Positions 1 through 6,745 of a DNA stretch of 16,346 nucleotides are shown one piece after another. The notes beneath the pieces are model-generated. The model searched no databases. It saw only the letters and a list, made by a program, of their open reading frames with translations, and was not told the DNA's origin. The stretch covers positions 1 to 16,346 of the forward strand of contig DEQO01000097.1 in the NCBI GenBank assembly GCA_002360495.1. The letters run 5' to 3'. Both the position numbers and the translations under genes were made by a program. The DNA is from Flavobacteriales bacterium UBA3364 (GTDB lineage: Bacteria; Bacteroidota; Bacteroidia; Flavobacteriales_F; PHOS-HE28). Within the stretch, counting starts at the first letter, position 1, and every line of letters begins with the position of its first letter.

Positions 1-150
1 CCGATCTGCCCACGCAAGGAATTGAGGCTCCCCGGTTCGCGTATCATGGATGGCGCAAGCCGCCACGCCTTGGCCGATCAACAGGCCAAGGTGGTGGACC
101 CGTTCCAGGGATGGGTCGTAGCCGTTGCGCCGAAAGTGCCCTTGCTGCAT
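1..150 (-). CDS. DUF3822-like protein, N-terminal 50 residues (cut by the left window edge)
   Basis: This open frame begins at ATG (complement of 148-150) and runs off the left edge, so only 50 codons are visible. It is too short at the edge to stand out as a full ORF. The visible protein starts MQQGHFRRNGYDPSLERVHH and goes on to a hydrophobic strand and an acidic-polar DTRTGEP turn. That pattern, DPxLxRxxxLGLLIG followed by a strand and DTRT, resembles the start of DUF3822 proteins of Bacteroidota, which have an actin/ASKHA-like fold and no proven function. The family is often found near a RecD-like ATPase and the 16S rRNA methyltransferase gene rsmD, which fits the helicase at 545. The start lies one codon after the stop of the membrane-protein gene upstream and in the same frame, so the two are probably co-transcribed. 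No clear Shine-Dalgarno is present. The family call rests on recalled resemblance of 50 residues and is moderate. Confidence 0.5.
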   Translation of the reverse strand, partial: MQQGHFRRNGYDPSLERVHHLGLLIGQGVAACAIHDTRTGEPQFLAWADR

Positions 151-153
151 GCG

Positions 154-492
154 CTACGCGCGGTGTAAGGGTGCTTGGACCTGGTCCGAGCTTCGCATGT
201 CCACGAGCCGATCGGTGTACGCTGAACGTGAGGGGCCTTGGGCGTTCACCGATCGATAGTTCATATAGGCAAGCCCCAAGGCGAGGGCAGCGAACACGAT
301 CCCCAGGACCAGCCCTGAGCGGTTCCCGATCGCACCGCGCAGCAGCAACAAGGAGACCACGCCCGCTATGAATGCCAGTCCCGCGCCGGCCAATACACGA
401 AGGTCCTGCCCTTGCACGATGCCCATCAGCAACAAGGCGCCACCGGCCAGGACCAGTACCGATGGAAGGATGTAGGGGAGCAGGCTTCGCAT
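154..492 (-). CDS. small three-helix membrane protein, function unknown
   Basis: The 112-residue product has three hydrophobic segments at about residues 5-26, 32-53 and 60-78, with short polar loops. The cytoplasm or periplasm then holds a polar tail of about 30 residues (SxSAYTDRLVDMRSSDQVQ). I do not recognise a characterised family. Bacteroidota encode proteins in which hydrophobic segments are followed by a tail of the type YxxRLxDxRxAQ and then about 60 more residues. The tail here looks like the start of such a region but ends after about 12 residues at TAG (154-156), so the gene could be a shortened member. That is inference. It is transcribed divergently from the helicase, has a good promoter-like element upstream, and is followed directly in frame by the DUF3822-like start. 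The hydrophobic pattern and the promoter support a real gene. Overlapping frames on both strands are less convincing because they are Arg/Pro-rich and lack this organisation. Confidence 0.6.
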   Translation of the reverse strand: MRSLLPYILPSVLVLAGGALLLMGIVQGQDLRVLAGAGLAFIAGVVSLLLLRGAIGNRSGLVLGIVFAALALGLAYMNYRSVNAQGPSRSAYTDRLVDMRSSDQVQAPLHRA

Positions 493-521
493 GGCGCAGA
501 GGGGCGACGGCAGGAGCTGTC

Positions 522-529
522 CAAAAGTA
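522..529 (-). promoter_or_regulatory. Bacteroidota-type -7 promoter element for the leftward gene pair
   Basis: The minus strand reads TACTTTTG here, an exact match to the Bacteroidota -7 consensus TAnnTTTG. It lies 29 bp upstream of the ATG of the small membrane protein, in the 52-bp gap between divergent genes. A transcript starting about 7 bp downstream would have a leader of roughly 20 nt. I see no clear TTG at the -33 position, so the assignment rests on the -7 match and its placement. Confidence 0.4.
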
Positions 530-544
530 GGGTAATTTCACGCC

Positions 545-2020
545 ATGCCCAGGGTGCGGAAGCGCCCGTTGTCAGCATCCACAGCCATTCCCGTTACGGT
601 GACAGATACGCACGTAGTTGGGCTGCGCGACCAACTGTTGCAAGCCTTGGGGCATACCCCGACCGCCGGCCAGGAGCGCGCGATCGCTGGCTTGGAGCGT
701 CTGATGGACACCCCCCGGGAACGGGCTGCATTGGTGCTCAAGGGATATGCGGGGACGGGCAAGACCACTCTGGTCGGCGCCTTGGTGAAGGTGCTATCAT
801 CCAGGCGGAAGCGCGTCGTGCTCCTGGCCCCTACGGGACGTGCGGCGAAGGTCCTTGCTGCGTACGCGGGTCAAGCTGCATCAACGATCCACCGCAGGAT
901 CTATCGCGTAGGTGAGGACGATGGTGGGAGCATGCAGGTGGTCGCGAACAAGGACGGCGGTGCCCTCTTCATCGTGGACGAAGCATCGATGATCGGCCGT
1001 TCCTCGATGAGCGATGGCCCGTTCGGTGCCCGCGATCTGTTGAACGACCTCTTCGAGCATGTCTATTCCGCACCGGGGTCCAAGCTCCTGCTGATCGGTG
1101 ATCCCGCGCAGTTGCCACCGGTCGGAAGCGACAAGAGCCCGGCGTTGGACGTCAAGGAACTGGCTTCGTTCGGCCTGGTTGTCGGTTCGATGGAACTCAC
1201 CGAAGTGGTACGTCAAGCGGCGGCATCAGGCATCCTCACCAACGCAACCGCACTGCGCGAAGTGCTCGATCGGGAAAAACCCATGCCTCGTTTCGTATCG
1301 GGGTTCCCGGATGTCCTGCGTCTGGATGGCCATGAGCTGCAGGACGCGTTGGAAACGGCCTATGGGCAGGAAGGCGATGATGAGGTCTGCCTGATCTGCC
1401 GCAGCAATAAGCGCGCCTACCAGTACAGCCAGCAGGTGCGCATGAGGATCCACGGATACGATGAGGAATTGTGTTCCGGCGACAGGTTGATGGTGGTGAA
1501 GAACAACTACTTCTGGGCCGGGCGGAACGGCAAGGCGGAGTTGATCGCGAACGGGGAACAACTCGTCGTGAAACGCACCCATGGGACGGAAGAACTCCAT
1601 GGCCTTCGTTTCGCCGACATTACCGCAGGGTGGTGGACAGGGACCGAGGAACGTGAACTGGAAGTGAAAGTGATGCTCGACGTCCTGAGCATCGATGCAC
1701 CTGCACTACCGGGTCCGCGCAGCAAGCTTTTCCGACAGGCCCTCTTCAACAGTTACACGGCACGAACGAAGGCCCATCGGTCCCGGATGTTGCGGGAGGA
1801 CCCTTACGCGCAAGCCTTGCAGGTGAAGTACGCGTATGCGGTCACTGCCCACAAGGCACAGGGCGGTCAATGGAGCACGGTGTTCGTGGATCAAGGCTAC
1901 ATCACCGATGAGATGATCGATCACGAATACGTCCGTTGGCTCTACACCGCGGTTACACGGGCCAGCGAGCGGCTCTACCTGGTCAACTTCCATCCGCGCT
2001 TCTGGGGCGAGGAGGCTTGA
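545..2020 (+). CDS. RecD/Dda-like superfamily 1B DNA helicase (AAA family ATPase)
   Basis: This is a DNA-dependent ATPase and probable 5'-3' helicase, likely cytoplasmic and acting in DNA repair or recombination. The motifs are in canonical order: Walker A GYAGTGKTT (67-75), motif Ia LLAPTGRAA (93-101), Walker B IVDEAS (143-148), motif III GDPAQLPPVG (185-194), the arginine motif VVRQ (221-224), motif V TAHKAQGGQW (434-443) and motif VI YTAVTRASERL (467-477). At 491 residues it has the size of the short RecD-like ATPases common in Bacteroidota and lacks the long N-terminal domain of RecD2. The annotated ATG gives a Ser/Pro/Arg-rich start. A GTG at 599 (residue 19) leads straight into the region LRDQLLQALGHTPTAGQ, where family members usually begin, and is a fair alternative. 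The stop lies 4 bp from the stop of the convergent PPTase gene. The helicase call is firm. The exact role is not shown by the sequence. Confidence 0.9.
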   Translation: MPRVRKRPLSASTAIPVTVTDTHVVGLRDQLLQALGHTPTAGQERAIAGLERLMDTPRERAALVLKGYAGTGKTTLVGALVKVLSSRRKRVVLLAPTGRAAKVLAAYAGQAASTIHRRIYRVGEDDGGSMQVVANKDGGALFIVDEASMIGRSSMSDGPFGARDLLNDLFEHVYSAPGSKLLLIGDPAQLPPVGSDKSPALDVKELASFGLVVGSMELTEVVRQAAASGILTNATALREVLDREKPMPRFVSGFPDVLRLDGHELQDALETAYGQEGDDEVCLICRSNKRAYQYSQQVRMRIHGYDEELCSGDRLMVVKNNYFWAGRNGKAELIANGEQLVVKRTHGTEELHGLRFADITAGWWTGTEERELEVKVMLDVLSIDAPALPGPRSKLFRQALFNSYTARTKAHRSRMLREDPYAQALQVKYAYAVTAHKAQGGQWSTVFVDQGYITDEMIDHEYVRWLYTAVTRASERLYLVNFHPRFWGEEA

Positions 2021-2024
2021 ACGA

Positions 2025-2774
2025 TCAGGCGCCCAGCAGGACCACCTGCCCTGCGGGTCGTGGTGTGGCAAGACTGATGATGTGCGATGCACCGACGTAC
2101 CAGGTACATACGTGGTAGTGCTCGGCCGCCATGGCCATGAACTCCACATGTCGGATGGAAAGGTGGTTCTCCGGCCCATCCACGCGCAGTGACCGCAGAT
2201 CGTCCATGATGCCAACGCCGCTTGCTTTCAGGACGGCCTCCTTGCGGGTCCAGAGATCGAGGAACGTGCGTTTGCCGTCGGTGCTTCGTCCGATCAATGC
2301 CTGTTCCTCTTGCGTGAAGTAGTGCTCCCCAACGGCCTCGTGATCCACCCGGCGGTCCAAGGTTTCCACGTCCACCCCGGTGTCGATCGATCGTGAAACG
2401 GCGATCACCACGGCATCCTTCGTATCGCTGAGGTTGAAGTACAGCTCCCCCCCTGGCAGATAGGGTTTGCCGAATCGACCTCGTAGTGTTTCGATAGCGT
2501 ACGGAGCGCGGCCGGTGTATTGGGCGAGCACGGTGCGCATCCAACCGTGGCCCAACATGAAACGCTCGCGGTCAGTGGCGAACTTGAACCGTGCAGCACG
2601 GGACCGTTCATCTTCATCCAACACCGAACGGAACAGATCTTCGCGAGGCCGTAGTTCGGCCAGTTCGGCAAAATGCACATGTACGGCGTCCCGATCCAAT
2701 AAGGGCGGATCGCCGCGCAGCACAGGTCCGCTTTCAGGCTGGCTGCAGTGGACGGTCAAAGACCGCGAGGTCAT
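2025..2774 (-). CDS. Sfp-type 4'-phosphopantetheinyl transferase
   Basis: The enzyme moves phosphopantetheine from CoA onto the conserved serine of carrier domains, turning apo PCP and ACP into the active form. The 249-residue protein has the usual length and motifs of the Sfp/Gsp group: a substrate-contact region RFGKPYL (100-106), FNLSDTKD in place of the usual FNLSHS (113-120), the metal-binding GVDVE (133-137, with D135 and E137), and WTRKEAVLKASG (175-186, with E179 as the third acidic ligand). Its ATG overlaps the TGA of the NRPS as ATGA (2771-2774), which points to translational coupling. It is therefore the third gene of the synthase operon and most likely serves the two PCPs and one ACP encoded upstream. 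It could also be the cell's general PPTase for other Sfp-type substrates. The stop is 4 bp from the convergent helicase stop, so any terminator must lie inside coding sequence. Confidence 0.93.
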   Translation of the reverse strand: MTSRSLTVHCSQPESGPVLRGDPPLLDRDAVHVHFAELAELRPREDLFRSVLDEDERSRAARFKFATDRERFMLGHGWMRTVLAQYTGRAPYAIETLRGRFGKPYLPGGELYFNLSDTKDAVVIAVSRSIDTGVDVETLDRRVDHEAVGEHYFTQEEQALIGRSTDGKRTFLDLWTRKEAVLKASGVGIMDDLRSLRVDGPENHLSIRHVEFMAMAAEHYHVCTWYVGASHIISLATPRPAGQVVLLGA

Positions 2775-5700
2775 GCCACACCCATCGTAGCGGAAGGCCC
2801 CTTCTTGTCCAGGATACCCTCCATCACCCTGGCCAGATCGGCCACCAGGGGTTCCTTGATGATGCTGTAATGATCGCCTTCACAAGTGCGCAGCACGAGA
2901 TCGCCCCGTACATGTTTGCGCCATCCCATGTCCGCTGGTCCCGGAGAACCCACCGCCTTGATCACGGCGACATTGCCCGAGTACGGTTTTGCACGGTAGG
3001 CCAGGATCGCTTCATCATAGGTGTCGATGATGTTGAAATTCCTGAGGCGCATGGGGAGTACCTTGCCGCTGGCATGGATCGAGCGCACGATGTTGCGCAG
3101 TACGATCTTCTTCAACGGGTCGTACAATTTGCGCTCGGCGCCCATCACGTCCACGAAGGGCTCTGGTGCATAGGAATCCAGCATGATCACCATCGGAACC
3201 TCCTGTCCCCGGTCGAGCAGTTGGCGTGCCATTTCAAAGGCGACCAGGCCTCCAAAGGAATAGCCACACAGGTTGTAGGGTCCATTGGGCAACAGGACCT
3301 GCAGCTCCTCGATGTAGTGGGCTGCGATGGTCTCGACGGTGGTGAACCGCAAAGGCTGTCCGCCCTCGCCTTGGTGAACGATCCCATAGAACGATTGCTC
3401 GGCATGGAGATACCGGGGCAGAAAGTGGTTCGCTTCATCGCCATGCACGCAGAACAGCGGTACGCGGTTTCCTTCGGGCTTGATCGGGGTGACGTTCTTC
3501 AGATCCGCTGCCACGACCTCGTTCTGCGTAAGGTTCAATTCAAGCGCAAGCTCAGCGATGGTGGGCGACCGGAACAGCAGGTTCAGTCCGTAGGTCCGGC
3601 CGAACTGTTGTTCGATCTGCGTGAGCACCTGTATGCCGAGGATGGAATGACCACCGAGGTCGAAGAAACTGGAGTGGATGCCGATATCATCCAGGCCAAG
3701 GACCTTGCTCCAGATCTCCGCGATGCGGCGCTCGGTCTCGTTACGTGGCGCCACATGTTCAACGGTCATCTGCACGGCGCGCATGTCCGGAGCCGGGAGT
3801 TTCTTCTTGTCGACCTTGCCGTTCGGGTTCAGTGGGATCTCGTTCAACAATACATGGAACGAGGGAAGCATGTAGGCGGGCAGCCGTTCTTGCAACGACC
3901 TCCGCACCATTGCGATCAGCGCTTCGCCCCGCTTCTTGTCGATCTCGGGGGCGAAGTCCGCCGGTACGATATAGGCCACCAACTGGTGGTCTCCGGGAAG
4001 GTCCTTGCGCGCCATGACAACGCGATCCCGGATACCGGGCATGGTGCTGATGGCGTTCTCGATCTCGCCTAATTCGACGCGGAAGCCGCGGATCTTCACT
4101 TGCCCATCGGCCCGGCCGATGAAGGCGATGCTGCCATCGGCCTGCCACTTCACGATGTCGCCGGTGCGGTAGAGCTTGGCGCCGCTTTTACCGCTGAACG
4201 GGTCGTCGATGAACCTCTCCGCAGTAAGGTCATCGCGTTTCCAATAGCCGAGCGCCACGCCATCGCCGCCGGTGTAGAGCTCGCCCTTGCGGCCCACCGG
4301 AACAGGATTGCGCTGCTCATCGAGCACGTGGACAGTGGTGTTGTTCAGCGGGAAGCCGATGGGCACGCTGTCCATGATGCTCGCTTCGCTGTTGATGGGG
4401 AAACAGCACGTGAACGTGGTGTTCTCGGTGGGGCCGTAGCCATTGATGAGGACGTTGGGGCCCAGGACCTTCAACGCCTTCTTCACGTGCGGAACGCTGA
4501 GCACATCGCCGCCGGTGAGGATGTGCTTCAAGCTGCGCAGGCGTTCGAGCTGTTCATCCACCAGTACGTTGAAGAGGCCGACCGTGAACCATACGCTGGT
4601 GACCTTGTGCTTCGCGATGGCGTCGCAGATCTCAGGCAACGTGGGCTTCTGCTGTGCTTGAAGCGCGAGGCGGCCGCCATTGAGCAGCGCGCCCCAGATC
4701 TCCAGGGTGCTCGCATCGAAGCTGATGTTCGAGAGCTGCAGCCAGCAGAGGTCGGGACCGAAGGCCACGAAATTCTGCTCGCGCACCAGGCGCACGATGG
4801 CGCGATGAGGCACCACCACGCCCTTTGGAGTGCCCGTGCTGCCGCTGGTGTACATGATGTACGCCGGAGCATCGGGCGACACCTTGGGCGCGGCCGCATC
4901 GCCGCTTGCCTTCACTTCATCCAGGAAGATGTTCTTGGCGTTGTGCTTCGGCAACGCGTTCGCGAGATGGCGCTGCGTCAGCATCACCTTCACGTCGGTA
5001 TCGCTGAACATGAAGGCGAGGCGATCGGCGGGGTACGCGGGGTCGAAAGGCACGAAGCAGCCGCCAGCGCGCAGTGTGGCGAGCATGGCCACCACCATGT
5101 CGAAGCTGCGATCCATGCAAAGGCCCACGGGCTCGCCGGGCTTCACGCCCATGGCGATGAGCGCAGTGCTCAACGCGTGGACGCGCTCTTGCAGTTCGCG
5201 GTAGTTCAGTTTCTGGTCGAGCAGCTCCACGGCAATGCGGTCAGCGTGCTTCGCTGCAACCTCGTCGAAGAGGCTGCCGATGTCCGATTTCGGATAAGCT
5301 GTCGCGCGGCCTCGCCACTCGGGCTTCGGCATCTGCAGTTCGCCAGCGAGTGCCGCATCGCTGATCAGGTCGGCGATGGTGGCTGAAGGTGCTTCGCTCA
5401 CGCGTTTGATCAAGGCCACGAGCTGGTCCATCCAGCTGCGCACGGTGGCCTCATCGAAGAGATCGGTGTTGAAGCTCCACTCGAGCGTCAAGTGACCTTC
5501 ATTGCCCGTTGCGTTCAGGAACAGCTCGAAGTTCTCGAAGGCGCGCGGGTTGCTGATGAAACGATGCTGCAGGCCATCGAAGCCCACACCATCGTCCATG
5601 TTCATGTCGATGTTGAACACCACGGGGCAGAGCGGGATGCGGCCCGGCTCGCGCGGGACATTCAGCTTCCGCAGCAGTGTGCCGAAGGTGTACTTCTGGT

Positions 5701-6736
5701 TGTCGAAGGCATCGAGCACGCCGGTGCGACGCGCCTTCAGATGCTCGATGAAGCCTTGCTCCTCATCGATCCGGCTGCGCAATGCGAGCAGGTTCACGCA
5801 GTGGCCAACCAGGTGCTTCATGCCCAGATCGCTCTGGCCGGCGGCGGGCAGGCCCACCACGATGTCGCTGTCGCCGGTGAGCTTGTGCAGCAGCACCTCG
5901 AAGGTGGTCATGAGCGTGGTGACGAAACTGGCGCCGCTGCGCGTGGCCACTTCCTTCAGGCCGCGCACCAGGTCCTGCGTGAGCAGCAGGTCGAGGCGGT
6001 TGCCCTTGTAGGTCTTCTGTTTTGGGCGTGCACGGTCGCTGGGCAGGTCGAGGCGGGGGATGGGCCCTTTGTAGAGGTCGAGCCAGAAGCGCTCAACGCT
6101 CGCATGTTCGGGGCTCTTCGCGAAGTCGATGGTGGCGAGGCTGTACTCGCTGAAGGTGCTCGCTTCGGGCAGCTTGGGTGCGCCACCGCTCTTCGCGGCA
6201 TTGTACAGCGCGCTGATCTCCGCCATCATGATACCGAGGCTCCAGCCGTCGCACACCACGTGGTGACCGCAGAGCCGAAGCAGATGCGCATCGCCCGCGA
6301 CCTTGATCAGTTGGGCGCGGAAGAGCGGGCCGTTGCGCAGGTCGAAGGGCGTGGTCATGTCCTTCTGCGCGATCGCGTCGAGCTGCTTGGCGCGCTCCGC
6401 TTCGTTCAATGAGGAGAGGTCGATGAAGAGCAGTTCGAATCGTACCTCATCGGTCACCAGCATGCGCGTTCCGCTGGCGTTGAGCGTGGCGCGCAGCGAT
6501 TCGTGGCGCTTTACCAGCTCGTGCATGGCGCGTTCCAGCGCGGCCTGATCGAGCGCTCCCTTCAGCTCAAGCGAGACGCTCTCGTTGTAGGCGCAGCTGG
6601 CATCAACGCCCATCTCGGAGGCGGTGAGCACTTCGCGCTGCGCTTCCGTGGTGGGAATGGTGCGCTCGATCGCCGGCCCAGTGAAGGGGTCGAAATCGAC
6701 GGCGACGAATCGGGGTTCTTGGATGAACTTCTCCAT
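2771..6736 (-). CDS. non-ribosomal peptide synthetase, C-A-PCP-TE (termination module)
   Basis: This 1321-residue protein would join the aminated chain from the upstream synthase to one amino acid and release the product. Domains: condensation about 25-450, with HHVVCDG (158-164, catalytic H159); adenylation about 485-985, with YTSGSTGTPKG (629-639), YGPTE (767-771), YRTGD (856-860) and A10 lysine K974; carrier about 1000-1070, with LGGHS (phosphopantetheine site S1031); type I thioesterase about 1090-1315, with GYSFGG (S1160), D1187 and H1289 as the likely triad. Hand alignment to PheA gives the code D-A-L-W-L-G-G-T-F-K, two changes from the valine code DAFWIGGTFK, so valine or a similar branched residue is the best guess. 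There is no epimerase or methyltransferase. The start ATG is 9 bp after the stop of the upstream synthase. The first 40 residues look like the inter-domain segment that, in related synthases, joins an aminotransferase to a C domain. Confidence 0.95.
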   Translation of the reverse strand: MEKFIQEPRFVAVDFDPFTGPAIERTIPTTEAQREVLTASEMGVDASCAYNESVSLELKGALDQAALERAMHELVKRHESLRATLNASGTRMLVTDEVRFELLFIDLSSLNEAERAKQLDAIAQKDMTTPFDLRNGPLFRAQLIKVAGDAHLLRLCGHHVVCDGWSLGIMMAEISALYNAAKSGGAPKLPEASTFSEYSLATIDFAKSPEHASVERFWLDLYKGPIPRLDLPSDRARPKQKTYKGNRLDLLLTQDLVRGLKEVATRSGASFVTTLMTTFEVLLHKLTGDSDIVVGLPAAGQSDLGMKHLVGHCVNLLALRSRIDEEQGFIEHLKARRTGVLDAFDNQKYTFGTLLRKLNVPREPGRIPLCPVVFNIDMNMDDGVGFDGLQHRFISNPRAFENFELFLNATGNEGHLTLEWSFNTDLFDEATVRSWMDQLVALIKRVSEAPSATIADLISDAALAGELQMPKPEWRGRATAYPKSDIGSLFDEVAAKHADRIAVELLDQKLNYRELQERVHALSTALIAMGVKPGEPVGLCMDRSFDMVVAMLATLRAGGCFVPFDPAYPADRLAFMFSDTDVKVMLTQRHLANALPKHNAKNIFLDEVKASGDAAAPKVSPDAPAYIMYTSGSTGTPKGVVVPHRAIVRLVREQNFVAFGPDLCWLQLSNISFDASTLEIWGALLNGGRLALQAQQKPTLPEICDAIAKHKVTSVWFTVGLFNVLVDEQLERLRSLKHILTGGDVLSVPHVKKALKVLGPNVLINGYGPTENTTFTCCFPINSEASIMDSVPIGFPLNNTTVHVLDEQRNPVPVGRKGELYTGGDGVALGYWKRDDLTAERFIDDPFSGKSGAKLYRTGDIVKWQADGSIAFIGRADGQVKIRGFRVELGEIENAISTMPGIRDRVVMARKDLPGDHQLVAYIVPADFAPEIDKKRGEALIAMVRRSLQERLPAYMLPSFHVLLNEIPLNPNGKVDKKKLPAPDMRAVQMTVEHVAPRNETERRIAEIWSKVLGLDDIGIHSSFFDLGGHSILGIQVLTQIEQQFGRTYGLNLLFRSPTIAELALELNLTQNEVVAADLKNVTPIKPEGNRVPLFCVHGDEANHFLPRYLHAEQSFYGIVHQGEGGQPLRFTTVETIAAHYIEELQVLLPNGPYNLCGYSFGGLVAFEMARQLLDRGQEVPMVIMLDSYAPEPFVDVMGAERKLYDPLKKIVLRNIVRSIHASGKVLPMRLRNFNIIDTYDEAILAYRAKPYSGNVAVIKAVGSPGPADMGWRKHVRGDLVLRTCEGDHYSIIKEPLVADLARVMEGILDKKGPSATMGVA

Positions 6737-6745
6737 GTAGCTCGC

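Noticed and set aside
44..541. 165-codon minus-strand frame overlapping the small membrane protein
   Set aside because: The translation is Arg/Pro/His-rich without hydrophobic segments, while the 112-codon frame gives three clean membrane helices and leads to the DUF3822-like start.
2033..2050. GCAGG-ACCA-CCTGC stem as a terminator between helicase and PPTase
   Set aside because: The stem is only 5 bp, has no following T-tract on either strand and lies inside the PPTase coding end.
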